A stretch of 64,000 nt of DNA from Cyanoderma ruficeps (taxonomy: Eukaryota; Chordata; Aves; Passeriformes; Timaliidae), in assembly GCA_008694505.1 (NCBI GenBank), contig VZDJ01007755.1:1255409-1319408 (forward strand). Direction: 5' to 3'. Positions within the stretch are counted from its first letter, which is position 1. Each line of letters begins with the position of its first letter. The translations under genes were made by a program, and so were the position numbers. Under the pieces are notes generated by a model. The model was not told the origin of the DNA and ran no database searches. It was given only the letters and a program-made list of their open reading frames with translations. Positions 1-13,577 of this stretch are shown here, one piece after another.

Positions 1-1489
1 GCTTTCAGAGGAGGTTTATTTGGCTGTCTTCTCCTTCAGCCTCATTCAAAACTGAAAGCACAATGGAGCAGGGTAATTTTTGGAAGTGAAATGGTTGTTT
101 CTTGTTTTAATTAAAGAAGGGTGTTTTTTTATGCATACTGCCCCTTTTCTAGGTTAGTGCACAACATCAGAGTTTGTACCAGCATCAGATTTCTTAGCCA
201 ATTCATGCAGCTGATTTTCTATTCACAGTTTCACAGTGATCCTATTCTCCATTAACGCAGCATTTGGGGCTTTCACACGAGGTTTGTAAACAGAAAATCA
301 TTAATGTTTGCTTCCCTCTTCACTTCAGTGACAGCCTTCATCCTGAAAAAGAGTGTTCCTGAGAACATATTTCCATTCATGCTGTTGCTAGAAAGTTATT
401 TCAAACTCAAGCAATTTTGTCTTTCCAAACTAACCAAGTTCCTCTCTCATGTCATCAGTTGTTCAGGCTGGTAACCCAACACAGGCTCCTCCACTAATGC
501 TCCATACCATGATCATCCTCAGGATATTTTATTAGCAAAACATACCCTCTCACCCCCCTCCTACTTTTTAGGCCATGTCATGAAAGCAGGAGATCTCAGG
601 GTTGCCAGTCTTTTCATGTTTCTTTTGACTGTGAATTATAAAATTAATTAAAGCTCCTCTCTCTGGCAGCACAGTATTTGCCTGTTAGATAGGTGTATGG
701 CAGAAAAGTTGTTTCTGCAAAAACCACGTCAGCTATATTTACATTATTTTGTAGGGCTTTGCATTGTGTTAATTTTTGAACAATTAATTTATTAATTTTT
801 TTATCACGTTTTTATTATTTATTTGGGGGGCCAGGGCTGTATTAAGTGTTTAAACTCACTGTAGTTAAGCTATTCTCTCCTATGTCAACAAAAAAATGCA
901 TATCTTATTTATAGATTAGAGGAAGTGAGCAAGGTAACCGGGTAGTTTTCAGTGTGTGATTTTTATTTTTTTTTTTTAAATAGAAAGTCCCATCTCCTGA
1001 TTTCAGCTTTCCTATCAGACAAACAGGTCTCTTAGCACTTCTCAATGCCAGCCATTGTAAACAGCTGCTCGCTTTGCATGTGCTGCACAGGGACACCGTT
1101 TTATAAATACATACCTGGGTTAAGATTTAACAGATGGAAGGTGAGCAATAAGCTCCTTACTGCACTGATTACCCTCTATGCTATGATGGCAGCTGATTTT
1201 CTCTTTTGTGAAAGCAAACATCACGTCCAGAGGTCGCACGGAGCTGGGTCTCCCGTGCTTGACTGAGCATAATATATGGCTCGACCTTCCAGTTCTCATG
1301 AATCACTGAAACAGGAGCTCTGAATTTAGAGGATATCCAAATAAGCAGGAAAAAAACCCCTGTATAAGCAGATATTTTATATATTCTCTTTGGAAACAGT
1401 ATCAAATAATTTTTTCCCCTCTTATTTGTACTTTGCTGTTTCTTGTAGATGCCAAGTGTCTGCCTTACTGTAGCTAGGAGCGTGAAATA
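1..1489. other. AT-rich unique sequence, no gene recognised
   Basis: This stretch is single-copy-looking AT-rich DNA. Short open frames on both strands (the longest 74 codons, at 1181-1405 on the minus strand) have no recognisable domain, no good splice context and low-complexity lysine/phenylalanine runs, so I read them as chance. T and A homopolymers occur at about 970-980. The first 400 bases have a balanced, non-repetitive texture that could be conserved noncoding DNA, but nothing in them is decisive. Confidence 0.5.
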
Positions 1490-2045
1490 CTGCCGCAGTA
1501 ACCTGTGACAATGCCTTTAGTCTGCTTGTTGTTGCCTCTTTATGGCACAGTAATGGTTTATTTGGTAGTCTAAACCCTAGGACTGTATTTTAATGAAGAT
1601 TTAAGGCTATGATACAGCTGCTCTTCAAACTGTGTGAGAGAGGCATGTTGGAATAGCTCAAGATTTACAGCTGCACTGTCAGTCCTTAAGCTACCAAGTG
1701 TCTTTACCCTTTGGCGCAGTAGCTACGGTGGAAACTGTACCCACTGCTGTGAGGCAGACACGGCGATTAATGAACCTGAGGCGCGCTAATCAAACATATG
1801 TTTTCTTGGCACAATGATTGTGTTATATATCACATCCCAATGTACAGGCCTTTATCTTTCCTTAATGATCTAGCAAGGGGGCTTTTTAAAATGTGGGTGT
1901 TTCTCATGCGCTCCTTAGATTTGTTCCACAGGGGGTGGCCGTTAAGAACATCTGACGGGCATGCAGTTAGCCAGCGCCCTGCTGAGATTAGTAAAATACT
2001 ATATTTAGTAATCGCACTACATCAAGGAACTCCAGCATTGCAGGA
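1490..2045. promoter_or_regulatory. candidate conserved noncoding element (enhancer-like)
   Basis: This block stands out from its surroundings. It has about eleven CpG dinucleotides between roughly 1712 and 2016, whereas the flanks have almost none, and it has no simple repeats. It holds homeodomain-type TAAT cores (gattaatgaa near 1767, gctaatcaaa near 1786), E-box-like cagctg sites near 1617 and 1671, and a perfect SOX-type palindrome at 1810-1822. CpG retention in methylated AT-rich vertebrate DNA usually means either selection or low germline methylation. There is no TATA box or start codon context to make it a gene promoter. The open frame at 1798-2055 has no domain and is probably chance. 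The call is inference from composition. Confidence 0.4.
1810..1822. promoter_or_regulatory. SOX-type inverted palindrome
   Basis: The 13 bases cacaatgattgtg form a perfect palindrome around a central G, giving two convergent ACAAT half-sites one base apart. SOX HMG proteins bind ACAAT/ATTGT, and SOXE and SOXD proteins use paired inverted sites, although usually with 3-5 bases between the halves. The position inside a CpG-rich candidate enhancer raises interest. The motif alone is short enough to arise by chance. Confidence 0.3.
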
Positions 2046-2054
2046 AACAGTTTG

Positions 2055-2260
2055 ATTCAATGCTTTTTTTTCCCCGATTTTTTTTTTTTTTTTTTTTTAT
2101 TGTATGCCTTATTATTTCATCTGGGATTTTTTTTTTTTCTAACTTGTGCTTGGGTTTTGTGTCTATTTTACAACTTTTTTTAAAAGATTTGTTTAGACAA
2201 TGGGATTTTTTCCCCAAATTTTTGGTTTTGTTTTTACCGGGGAAAAAAAAAGGGAATTGT
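2055..2260 (+). repeat. T-rich low-complexity tract
   Basis: The + strand is dominated by T over about 200 bases. It includes a run of 21 T at 2078-2098 and another of about 12 T at 2127-2138, with further T runs at 2175-2220 and a short A run near 2245. The overlapping open frames (2060-2398 + and 2017-2217 -) are products of this composition: their proteins are runs of Phe or Lys. It could be an aged poly(A) tail of a minus-strand retrocopy that has otherwise been lost, but no source sequence is visible next to it. Confidence 0.6.
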
Positions 2261-5200
2261 AAAACAGGTTGTAAGAATGAAAAGTGGCATTTGGAATCTC
2301 TCTCATACTGCTCTGTGTCTGAAGAAACTGATGTAATATTTGTTAGGAAACCTCTATGGGTGATACGTAATACAAGGATTCATGCTTTTAAGTACTAGAA
2401 TATTATATGGTAAAAGATCCTAAAATTTGCTTTGAGAAAATGGTGGAAATGAGCAAGTATATTAAATTTATTTTTGTGCCAGCAGTATTTCTTCACCACT
2501 AAATAAGCATGAAACAGGCTTGGAACTCAAACAGGTTTGTTTCGTTTTTTCTTTAATAGTTGATGTGACTAACTGTAGATGAACAACATAAAGTGGAAGA
2601 TAAAAGACCCATATGGAAAAGACAGCTTTTCACCAGGATGCTAAAGGAAGTAAACCCTTTCATGAGACTCTTGTCAAAATCAAAATTCCTATTTTAACAT
2701 CCAATTTCTGAGCCCATTCTCGTTTTCTCGTTTTCTCGTTGCTGTAAATCCAAAGCAGCCCATGTAAAATCTTGGAAACTATTCTGTAAGCTCAGAACTA
2801 AATCGGGTACTCTCCCTTTAAGGGGCAGATTTAAAGGAATAATATCCTTTTTTCTAACAAAGTAGTCCAGGCTTGTCAATCCAGAAGATTTGTGCTTGCT
2901 GAACATAATGGCATTTTATTACCTAGTTTATTTCTGTCTAGCATTCTAAGACTCCTGCTGATGCTTTGACTCAGAGTAGTTTTCAGTTTGGAAACTTGAA
3001 CTCCAGTGTCACAGATGACTTCTTTCTTTGGATAACTTGTATTTTATTTTTTTTTTAAAAACTATTAAATGTTCAAGAAAGAAGATGTTTGTCCTGACAG
3101 AAGTTTCAAACTGTAACATCTAAGCAGCAGTGTGTGAAAAGAGTAGCCTTTAATTTCGCTCCCCTCAGACTCTTGATAGTTAACTCATTTCTAACAGTAG
3201 TTTTGGATATTATAGTCAAGCTTAATGATTAAGTCATAGAACAACAGGTCTCTCACCCTCCTCAGCTGTGATTCAGTAAACCACAGCCGTTGTCCAAGCA
3301 AAAGAATAGATGTTCAAATTCAGACATTCATGCTGAAGGCCAGCAGACTACGCTGTTCTTGATGTTAGACACATCGTATTATAGAAAATAATTTCTGCAG
3401 TTTAACCACTGCCATTTTCTGAGATTGCATATTGATCCAGTTTTTTAAAGCAACTTATTGCAAGATTAATCCTAAAATATTTTTGCAGTTTCCATCAGAA
3501 CATTTGCAGGTAGGGAGTAATATTATAGTAAAGGTAGATTGAAGATTAAAGATGTCTCTATATAAATATGACAGAAATGGGAAATTTCCTCTTGTGAAGC
3601 AGCATTATCATAGAAATACCCTAAAATATAATTTCTATACAGTTTTATGCAGTGTAGTTTACTTTCCCCTGTACAAAATAACGTATTAAGTTAAGAATTC
3701 TGGCTATGCCATTCCCCATTCTGTTGTAGCATTGCAAACATTCATTTAATATCTTCCTGTATGTGTAGCTATAAATGCCCATCAAAATATTTGCATCTCT
3801 TCAGTAATTTAAAATACTAAAAACAAGGGGTCAAATTTCAGCATAAGTTTTCAAGTGGTTTCAGACCTTCACATAAATTCCTATATACACACTCCAGTGA
3901 ATGGTGCCCATCCATACATACTCATACCATGCTGCTTGTTCTGACCACAGCAATCTGCAAAATGAATATATACTTCCATGTCATGTGAATAGGGAACATG
4001 AAAGCATACATGTGTGAGTAAATCCGTGGCATTGTGAAAAAATATACTTCTAGAATTTATTTCTGTATTTAGATGTTGGGGATGCCCTTTGTGCTTTACG
4101 CACTGAGGTTTTGTGCCCTGCCTGCACAGCGCCGTGTAGTGCTGTGTTTGGGATTCTTGAGCTGGCTGTACATGATTTATCTCAGGTGTATGGAGTTACC
4201 CAGGAGAAAAGCTGGCAGTGCTGTGTCCTTTTCCCAATAAATGAGCATTTTACTCATTTAGAATTATTGCCAGGATCTTGTTGTGGTGACACCGCTTCGT
4301 GCTGTGTAGACAAACCTTCAAGGAGAATTACATGTAAATCAGTCATAATAGTCTGAGGCTGGAGTCTTGCATTTTACTCAGAAACTTGCACAACTCTTGC
4401 TAGAGACATCTGTATGCTGGCCATTGTTTTTTAACCAGATCCTAATTCTTTTCCATCAAATCTCTGCTTATATGTTATCTAAATAAAACAATCTGAATTT
4501 TAATGAGTAAAATTCATTGTTGTTTAATCCTTAAATGCACTGAGTTAATCTGTGAGTGTCTCTTAATTATAAAAAGTGAAGCCGGGAAATTATGTCCTGG
4601 ACATAGAGAGTAATTATTTTCATAACTCTTTTGTTTTTACCTCCACAACATATGGAAAGAGAAAATGACCAATTGTGGTTAGGGCAGAGGCCTTAATGAT
4701 AGGTTATAGTCACAGTACTGCCAGTCAGTGCAGACCAGCTTGGATGAGTCATTTAAAATCTGTCCACAAAGTGTCCTTACCTGCCTAACAGAGGTGTGGT
4801 GAGATGGGCTGTAGTTAAGCACTCCTGGCTCTTTAAGGCACAGAGAAACTTTAAAAAGTGTTATTTTTGTCACCATGTATTTCAGAAATGACTTCTCAAT
4901 AATCACCATCAGAGCATTTGGCCAGCCTTCAGTCATCACTCCTTGATCACAGATACTGACTTGGGTATTTGCTGTGCTGTGCCTTAAAGGATATAATATT
5001 CTTGTAAGGGTTTTGTAGACGTTCAGATTCTTCCTACACTTAGTAATAATAGCATGGGAATATAAACTGAAATATTTGCAACATGCTGCTGGCCAAAACC
5101 CAAGAAGTATCTGCTGCTATTTGGGCTATTTGATAATTATTTGACTACCATTATTTCTTTCTGAGTGCCTATTTTGGACATTCTGCTCTAATAGGTAAAT

Positions 5201-8200
5201 AAAAAAGCCCCAAATTTTGGCTTGTAGATCAAACTTGAAAGGGAAAGGAATAATGTACTGTGAGAATGTAGCAACTGGACTGATAAACAACAAAACAGGA
5301 TTACTGGGAAATTGCACATACACATGCCAAATGTAGAAGTCTGAACGTTTCTTCTGACTGCACAAATCTGTAGACGAGAGAGATTTGATGAAAGGACAAA
5401 GTTTTATTTGTTCCTATTCAAAGTCCCATCTTTTGTCTTTTATATCACTATTCATATCATTAATATAGAAAGTGGTTTTTTTGGTTCAGCTGAAGAGCTT
5501 CAACAGAGCAAGAGATAATTAGAGAACTGTTGTCTGAGAAATTACAAAATAATGGCCTTGATACATTGAGATGAGGCCAAAAGTGCATAATGAAATCCCT
5601 TTGGGAAAGTTAAGCCTATAGAGATACCAAAATTCTGAGTTTATTGCAATTTCAATGTGGGACTCTGAAGGGGATATGAGTTAAACCTGCTATTGCAGAT
5701 AGTAGTGTCGTGACATACTTACAGTTTTTCCTCTGGCTGTCTCCTGTTCTTTCAGCTTGTTAGTCATTCTTTATTCCAGTGGACACTAGTGAATTGTATA
5801 CTCATAATATTCTGACTAAAACTAAGCCTACAAACATGTTGTACCATTCTGAAAGTGCCATTTTCTCATTTCTACATGCATGCTTTTCTTGGTCACCAGA
5901 TTTTGTCCCTTTTGCGATGTCATATTTGTAGCACAGAACCATCCTCTTGGTCTTTGCTGCCCCATTTCTCACATCACATTCTCACAGCACATAGCAGAAA
6001 ATCTACTTTGCAACTAGTTGTGGAAGCTTGATAAGCCTTTGTCATAACAGTAGTCCCTGACATTTAAAGGACTTCAGTTTATATTTGTCAGCCAAATTTC
6101 ATACCTTCGTACCTCTTTCAATTAATCAAAGTTAAACCATTGTATATGTGAAGGGGCCTCTTGTGGTTTCTAAGTAAGTAGTATGGCTTTTCTGGCAGAG
6201 AGCCACAAGCAATTTAGTAGGCACATACTGTGGGGGTTGAGAGGAAGAGAGACAGGAATAATCCAGAAAGCTTTAAGAAGGGCTGAATGAAATCAGTATT
6301 TCTATGCACAGTACAAGACTTTTGCATTCTGTATCTTACTTTGGCCACGGTAAAACTGTTTTGGTGTGTTGTCAGTAAAGTAATTCTGAAACAGCACGAA
6401 CTTGGTTTTCCTCTTACTCAACCAGTTTTGCACTGATTTTGCTTCAGTTGAAGTATTCCCAATTTGCACCTGTGGCAGAGAAGGCACAAGGGGTTTAATA
6501 TACGGTTTACAATTGTCATATTGTCACTAAACTGTTTCCACAGGAATAAACCTAATGTAGTTCTTAGCTGTCTTCAGAAATAGTAGGATTTATTTTGTAG
6601 CCTAAAAGTCAGGATGAGGCTTTACCATGTACCTTTTGCCTGAGAGCTATACAGCTGTAAATAGATACTAACATAAAAGGTCTGTCTCCAGCAGAGCTGA
6701 TCTCTCTTTCCAGTTCTGACAGGGGTCACATAGTCAATGTAAATTACCACCATAAACTAAATTCCACCTCTTCTGTAGAACAAAGTGCTTGATCTGCCTG
6801 TCTAGAAGTCAGGAGCTATGCAGAGAACTGTAATATTTCAACAATTCAGCATGAGTGGCAACCTGTTCTTAATAATGAAACACTTACCAGCATTTAATTT
6901 CATTTTGTTTCATCATGTTAAAATCCATCCTTTCTTCAGGGGATTTAAAAAACAGCTGAATGGAACCTGAGGACAAAGAGAGTAATTCAAGTAGAAGCAC
7001 TATCTTCCTCTGTATTTCATGCAAGTTCAGGTTCAACATGCACATCTTGATGCCCATAGGGAAGGAGTGATTCCTAGAAAAGGATAGTCTAGACATCTCA
7101 AGAAGAAAGTGATTTCTCTATTTTATCTGTCATTTTGATTTAATTGAAATATGTACCATAGCAGTAATGTCAAAAGAGTTAGGGGATTTTACTAGAAATG
7201 AAATTACAATCAAAAAATTTAAACTATTATTGGCAAATTTTTGAAGGAGTTAATGATTTACTTGGGTGTTTTATAACTAAGTTACAATATGCTGTTAAAA
7301 ATGACATGGAGATTGGAAACTTGAAACTAGATTCTTATATAGATACAGCATCTTGAATTCAGTCTGAAAGATGTCAGAATCTCAAAAATTCAGCACTTCA
7401 AAAATTTTGCAACAGGCATATCATGGAAAATTTGGCCCCAGTTCAGCATGTGACTATCTAGACTATTTTACATGCTCCTTTTTTGATATTAAAGATGAAT
7501 TCAATGTAAATGTCTGGAATTCTTCTTACAAGCTTGTTGGAAAGGGACAGTATTTTAGCATGACTCCCTTGTGCAAACCTGGTGTTTAGCAGATTACGTA
7601 TGTTATTCTGTTATAGGTACACTACAGTGATAGACAAAATGGCAAAGAGTGTATGACCTGTTTGACACTGTCTCCTGTGCAGATGACTTTCCAAGGTATC
7701 GGAAGCTCCATTGAAGCCAGCCATGACCAGGTATAATACCTTCACCCCACACTATTAATTTCATTAATATCTGGTAAGGCCAGAACGTCAGCATTCGTAA
7801 ATTTAAAATTTCTACACATCTTGTGCTTTCCGTATGACATGTTCTTGTCACAGGGATTTGCCTCTCTTGCCCTACCGAAATCCTGATTAGATCTAAAGAG
7901 TGAAATGAAAAGGAGACAAAATTATATTGCCTTTTATGTATTTTTAAGACATATTAGGAAAGCCTGAAGAGCTTGCTTTGGTTTTAAAGTCAAATGTTAG
8001 GTTTCTGCAAAGGTTTTATTTGCTTTTATGTGTGTATCAGGTCTTGTCTATCCTATTTTTGCTAGAAGATTATGAGTAGTTGGAAAAGCAGAGAGATGAA
8101 GCCATCATCTCTAGCCAGCATCTGTCACAAGAAACTGACATTTGAGACGGGAAAGGGATTTTTAATCAAGACTGTGTAAAACTCCCATTTTGTTTGGCTG

Positions 8201-11200
8201 TTGCTAAAAAATTTAATTCAAGCTTCTGGCAAAAAGCCAGAAGAAAAAAAAGAAGGTTCAATGTTAATCATTTATCACCCTGTTGCTTCAGATGGGAACT
8301 GAGGGGGACTTCCCATTCTTCTTGTCTTGTCCTCCAACACCCGTATGTATAAAAGCATGACAAGACTTTGATACTCTGAAAATATTAAAAGCAAAAAGGA
8401 AACAAGCAGAAGAAAACATTAAACCAAACCTTGCACCTTTCATATCTTCAGTAGATTAGAAAAAATTACCACGTTTACTTGCTTTTGCAGCTTATCTTTA
8501 AATGGTACTGTGTTCACATTTGCTGTACATTTTCCAGGGTGTATGCAAGATTCTCTAAGAATAAAAAGGAAAGCCGTGTTAAGAATTAGCAGAATTAGTT
8601 ACTTTTGGGGAAAAGTTTCAGATGCTCTTAGCCATGTTTTTGTTTGGCGTGTTTTTTATTGAAAGTTCCTAAGTTAGTTGTTAACATAAACTAAGCCCAT
8701 TAGTTATTTACATGGTAACATGAGGATACTTCCTGCCCTTAAGTGTTTGGTGTTTTACAGTAATGGAGAGCTGTGGTAAGTCAGACCATACTTTGACATT
8801 CAGTTCTCATTTCATCCAGCAACTTGTTTATGCTGCTCTAAAGCTGCTCCATTTTTCTTTCAGTAAAGATAGGCTTTTAAAATATAGTTATAACACAAGT
8901 ATGGTATTTAGACATTTCAATGAATTTAAGGTGGTCTCTGTCAATTTGGTAACAACTACATTCTGGGCCACCAGCCAGCTTGGCCTTTGTCTTAGCATTT
9001 ATTTAGGCTAGAGTATGATATGTAAACAGAAAAGAGACTCTGTAAGCAAAAAGCACATTTAAGCCATCTAAATAATTATATATTTAAGACCTCTAGATGA
9101 AAATGTTGTGTTGAGGCTGCAAAGTCAAGCACCCACAAATTAGGAAATTCCAGATTATGTGCGGCATTAGTTTCATCCCAAATGTACCCATTCAGTGCTC
9201 CAAACAGGATATTCTTCTGAGAAGAAAAGAAATTTGCGTAAAATCACATAGATAAAAGATTGTATCATAGCACATTCACAAATTGGTAGAATTAGGGTTC
9301 TTGGGCCATTATGTAGCTGGAATTTCCTCATCTTGTTTCAATTTGAAGTTTAAAAAATGTTCATAATTGGTTTTAGTTACGTAATTTTCCACAGGGTTCT
9401 TAAAATGGAAAGAAAAATGTTTTGTTGTTGCATGACGGGTTGGTTGTTGTGTTACTGAACCCACATCACTTGTGCAAAGATTTCATCTGAGCCAAGAGCA
9501 AAAGAAAATAATCATCTGAAAGCCAAATCCCAACCAGTGGCTCACAAAAAAGATCCACTCACTGGAGAGGATGCACAGATTTGTGCTCATGCCTTTCCTG
9601 ACTGTCAAAAGGAGTTTCATTTTCTGGGGACAAGGAATGCTATTGATGGGTTGTGCTTGATAAGAGGGGGTAGCAGGACTAGATTAAAGCATCATTTTCC
9701 ATCACCTGAATAAATAGAGAAAAATGAATCATTGGCAAGTCAAGTGTATGTCAGGCACTGGAATTAATAATTTAATGAAAAAATTAGGGCTATTAATGAA
9801 CTAACTAAAAGAAAATTTCCCTTTTCTCTGTTGTTCATGTGTCTTGGTATGTTTCTCCTCGTTTCCTACAATTTTACTCACAGTAGATTGATTTGATGGT
9901 TATTATTCTTTTAAAAATAAGAGACAGAAATGCTGCACCTTTGTCAAACTGAACTTAATTTTAAAGTGTCAAATTAAATAAGATATACATAAGATATGCA
10001 AGATAGCTGTATGCTATAAAACTTGAATTTTAGAAATTCTTCTTTAACTTTCGTAATCTGTTACTTTTAAATTGTGCCTGTAGTATTTTGTGGCCATTAG
10101 GATGGGCTGCTCACCTGGAAGCCTGTGATTTCAGTGGAGGGATGGTGATTTTTGCCTCAGTAGTGAGGCCTGGCATAGTCTGACATCAGGAACTGTTGGC
10201 TTCTGTGCTTATGAAGATAATTTTTCACACATTCGTTTTAAATTATTGATTCTATAATTTCTAGAGAATTATTTTTTTTAATGGAACACTTCAGGAATGA
10301 GACTCTGGAATATTTTGGGGGAAAAGCAGTGAAAAGTGTTGTGTGAGAGTATCTAATAAAAAAAGCTATATGCAGATTTGTCACTATTTTGTGGCAGAAG
10401 AATCACAGTACTGTGGTATGTGGCAGCTGATTAAAAAAAAATAGAAATGAAAAGATAAAAAAAAAGAAAACTGTGTTGCCAATGGCATGTCCAGCACTAT
10501 AGGATACCTTTTAGATCGGACTCATCTTTATAAGGTGTCTCCCTACTCATATCCAGTGGGAGATTTGTTACCCAGCAGATACCAGAGTGGTTACAATCCT
10601 ACATAAGTACATTATCTGGCTGTTTCAATAATGTCAAGACTTGACACTGCAGTTTTTCAAGTCTCTTGCTCTTTTCCTGTATTCTGTAGGGAGTTTTCAT
10701 TCTTTAGATTGGTTTAGCTTGTGATTTTAATGAGTTCAAATATTTTCCCCACATACTTCATCTGAGCAATTTCAGATTAATATAAACATACCATACTGCT
10801 GCACTAATTAGTGTGTATTTCGAATGTCTGATTGACAAGGCATATCTCATTTGGTCATGAAGCAGTATTGTGGAAGCAATTACTGACCTTTCATTTTTCT
10901 TTTGACAAAAAGAAAAAATGGGAAACATTCCTAAAGCAGCACTGTAGTCTATCCTGCCACATATTTTGCTGGGTTTTGCATTCAGGTATGCCAACCTCTT
11001 TTATAAAAATTTAATGGGGTTCATAATTTTTTTTTCCTGAATGATTTCTTTCTATTTTTCTGTTTCCCGTTACCTGACTATAACTCTAAAATTCTCTTTC
11101 CTTAACAGCAACTATTAATAGCAACTATTCTTTGGAGGCTTTTTCAGTAAAATTTAGTTACAAGTAGCTATTAGTTAAAATGCTCACCACTTTCTATTGG

Positions 11201-13544
11201 TTTTCTCCATAAAAGCTGAGTTTCTCCTTAATGGTAGTAAAGCCTGTTTTTTTTTACATTGCTGTGGGACTGGAGACTACCTATTCTCAGGGTTTATGAT
11301 GGACTTCAGGCACATATTGTAAATCTGGGAAATGAATTGAAAGTGGGTGATTTAAAGTAGCAGAAAGGAAGTCCAGATAGTTTTTTTATTTGTGTCAATG
11401 AGAAAATTCAACATATGAAAAGTAGGAGACAGAAAAGGTAAAAATTCTTAAAGAGGAGGCTATATAAGCAAAAATAGTTGAAATGAAGCAGAAAATAAGA
11501 AAGTGCAGGGAAATGGGGCAGTGAATGTCTGAAGGCCACAGAAGTGGGATAAAGAGAGGAAGTTGGAGCTAAGCAGAAGGGGTGATCAAAAACCCCGCCA
11601 AAAAAAAGACGTCTTCTGCACTGCTACATCTCAAAGCACTGAAACCTGAATTTCTTGTTACTGCTACAAATAAATATCTTCCAGTTTTAGTGAACTGTGA
11701 CACATGAAAGGTTCTTTGAATTCTTGAGTGGGGGCACACTAAGAACTGTAACTTAGAAGATGTAATGCTAGCAACTGAAGGAAATGGAGACTTAAGTTTT
11801 CCCTGGCAGACTCCAGTCAATACCTTAAAGTTGTTGTAGATGTACTGCACTCAACAAATATCACTGGGTTCACTATAATGGTAGCTGGGTAAAATTAATG
11901 CCCTATGTCAAACAAGACAGCCTGTGACACAGGTTCAATCTAAGAAGTGACATACTTCTGCTATGCCTTGAACAAGTCAATGTCAAACTCAGCTTCCACG
12001 TTTACATGTATATTTTAGAAACTTGCAGTGTTACCATCTTTAGTGGCTTTAAAATAATGGTTTTCCTGGATGTTACAGCTCCGAGTGACTGAGTGTTTTG
12101 GGGTATCACACTCCTGTGGTTGCCATAGCTGTGAAAGAATAAACATCTTGGGCGCATTCTTAAGGTTTACTGAACAGCAGGCAAATTGAAAGTATGAACA
12201 TTCATTTTTAAATAAAATTATTTAAAAGTCAGTGCTAGTGATGAGAAAGAACAGCTTGGGCCCATCTTGAGATTTTGAATGCTTGCCATGGAGTAGTCTG
12301 CCTGTACAAGTGAATTTTTAACTCCAAGTAACTTAATGTTCGTTGAAGAGTGACCGGTTTTCTACTTGAATTTCAGGAGGCAGATCAAAGAGCTGTGCAT
12401 TTTCTTAAAGTCTCATTGCTTTAATATTTTTTGGATGATTTTGGAGGCTTTAACCATATGCATGTTTTCTAGAGCTGGCAATACTGTCCATTTGTTTTTT
12501 ACTGAGTTCAGCTGTTTACTTCACCTAATTGTACTGTTAAAGTTATATCAATGAACATTTTATGCCTATATTTTTATCCTTGCTTTCTTAAAGTTATCCA
12601 TTATATTTATGTTGTATATTAGAAGGTAATTTTAGAACTCTTTTGCAATGCACAGGATAGAGTACTTTTATTTTGCAGGAAGATACCAATCGTTTATGTT
12701 ATATTTAATATACTACTAATAACACTTTTATTTTCAAGTATAAAAATAGCCAGAAAGAGAATGAGCAGGGGCAGAAATTGTAGAAGTGGAAGGGCTACTG
12801 ATAAGATAGACTTGATCAGAGAGCCCAACAGGGATGGGATGCACTGAAAGGAAGATGCCACATTCAGCAGTTTCAGAAATCATTGATGGAAAGCTTGGCA
12901 AACAGCAGTGGCGGGCAAACTGAAATGTGGTCTGTATCAAGCCATCATTGCTGGCCTGCAAACAGGTATTTCTATTTCTGGGCAGGGTTAACAGAGATTG
13001 GGGATGCTCAGATGTGAGCAGCTCTAGATGGCATTTGAATACAGGAAGGGCAGGAATAGTTCTCAAGGAACTAACTAAGAGATGGGTGACAGGCTCAAGG
13101 GAAGGTGCTTGGAGCATTAAGGTTTGAAAAGCACTTTAGATTGTAACAGCAAATGCATCACACATATGAAGCTCCACATCTCTGTTAGGGTCTGAGAATT
13201 GCTTGGAGAGCATGCTCAGGAGGCAGCATCTAGGGAATTTACAAAAGGCAAAATAACTAGTCAGTGAGTGTACAGAAGAAAAGAATTTGTTGTCCAGTGC
13301 TATAACCAGAAAACCATAAATGGGGTTGTGTTTTTTGTTAAGATACCTTTCCAGGTCAGAAAAACTGACAATTTACCGGACACTACATTAATTCCAAATT
13401 AATTAATTTTTTTTTTTTGTGACGAGAAATTGAGATTTTCTAGATGTTGACATTTACTTCACAGTGGGTTTTTATGTCCTGGACATGGTCAAAAAAAATG
13501 AAAAAAATGTTAAGGCTTTCTTTAAAAAATACATGTGTCCTTTT
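2261..13544. other. long AT-rich unique region, no gene recognised
   Basis: About 11 kb of AT-rich DNA without a recognisable gene, LTR or LINE. All open frames are under 130 codons (the longest is 12734-13117 on the minus strand). None shows a domain, signal peptide or repeat I can name, and most overlap another frame on the opposite strand. The only structured sequence noted is a short 8-base tandem repeat at 2717-2740. Perfect AP-1-like sites such as TGACTCA near 2968 occur singly and are not informative. Very old, unrecognisable repeats may be present. Confidence 0.5.
2717..2740 (+). repeat. 8-bp minisatellite, three units
   Basis: Three perfect head-to-tail copies of ttctcgtt occupy 2717-2740. 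The unit contains a CpG, so the array keeps three CpGs at 8-base spacing. This is a small slippage-type tandem repeat with no evident function. Confidence 0.8.
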
Positions 13545-13545
<1 letters not shown>

Positions 13546-13576
<31 letters not shown>

Positions 13577-13577
13577 C
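13546..13577 (+). repeat. (TTG)n microsatellite
   Basis: About ten uninterrupted TTG units follow a T run. In the open frame at 13444-13671 this reads as a run of cysteines, which shows that frame is an artefact of the repeat. The uninterrupted array is likely polymorphic in length. Confidence 0.9.

Noticed and set aside
2060..2398. 112-codon hydrophobic + strand frame resembling a membrane protein.
   Set aside because: Its phenylalanine runs come from the T-rich low-complexity tract.
12734..13117. 127-codon minus-strand open frame.
   Set aside because: No recognisable domain, and an opposite-strand frame overlaps it. No splice or promoter signals support it.
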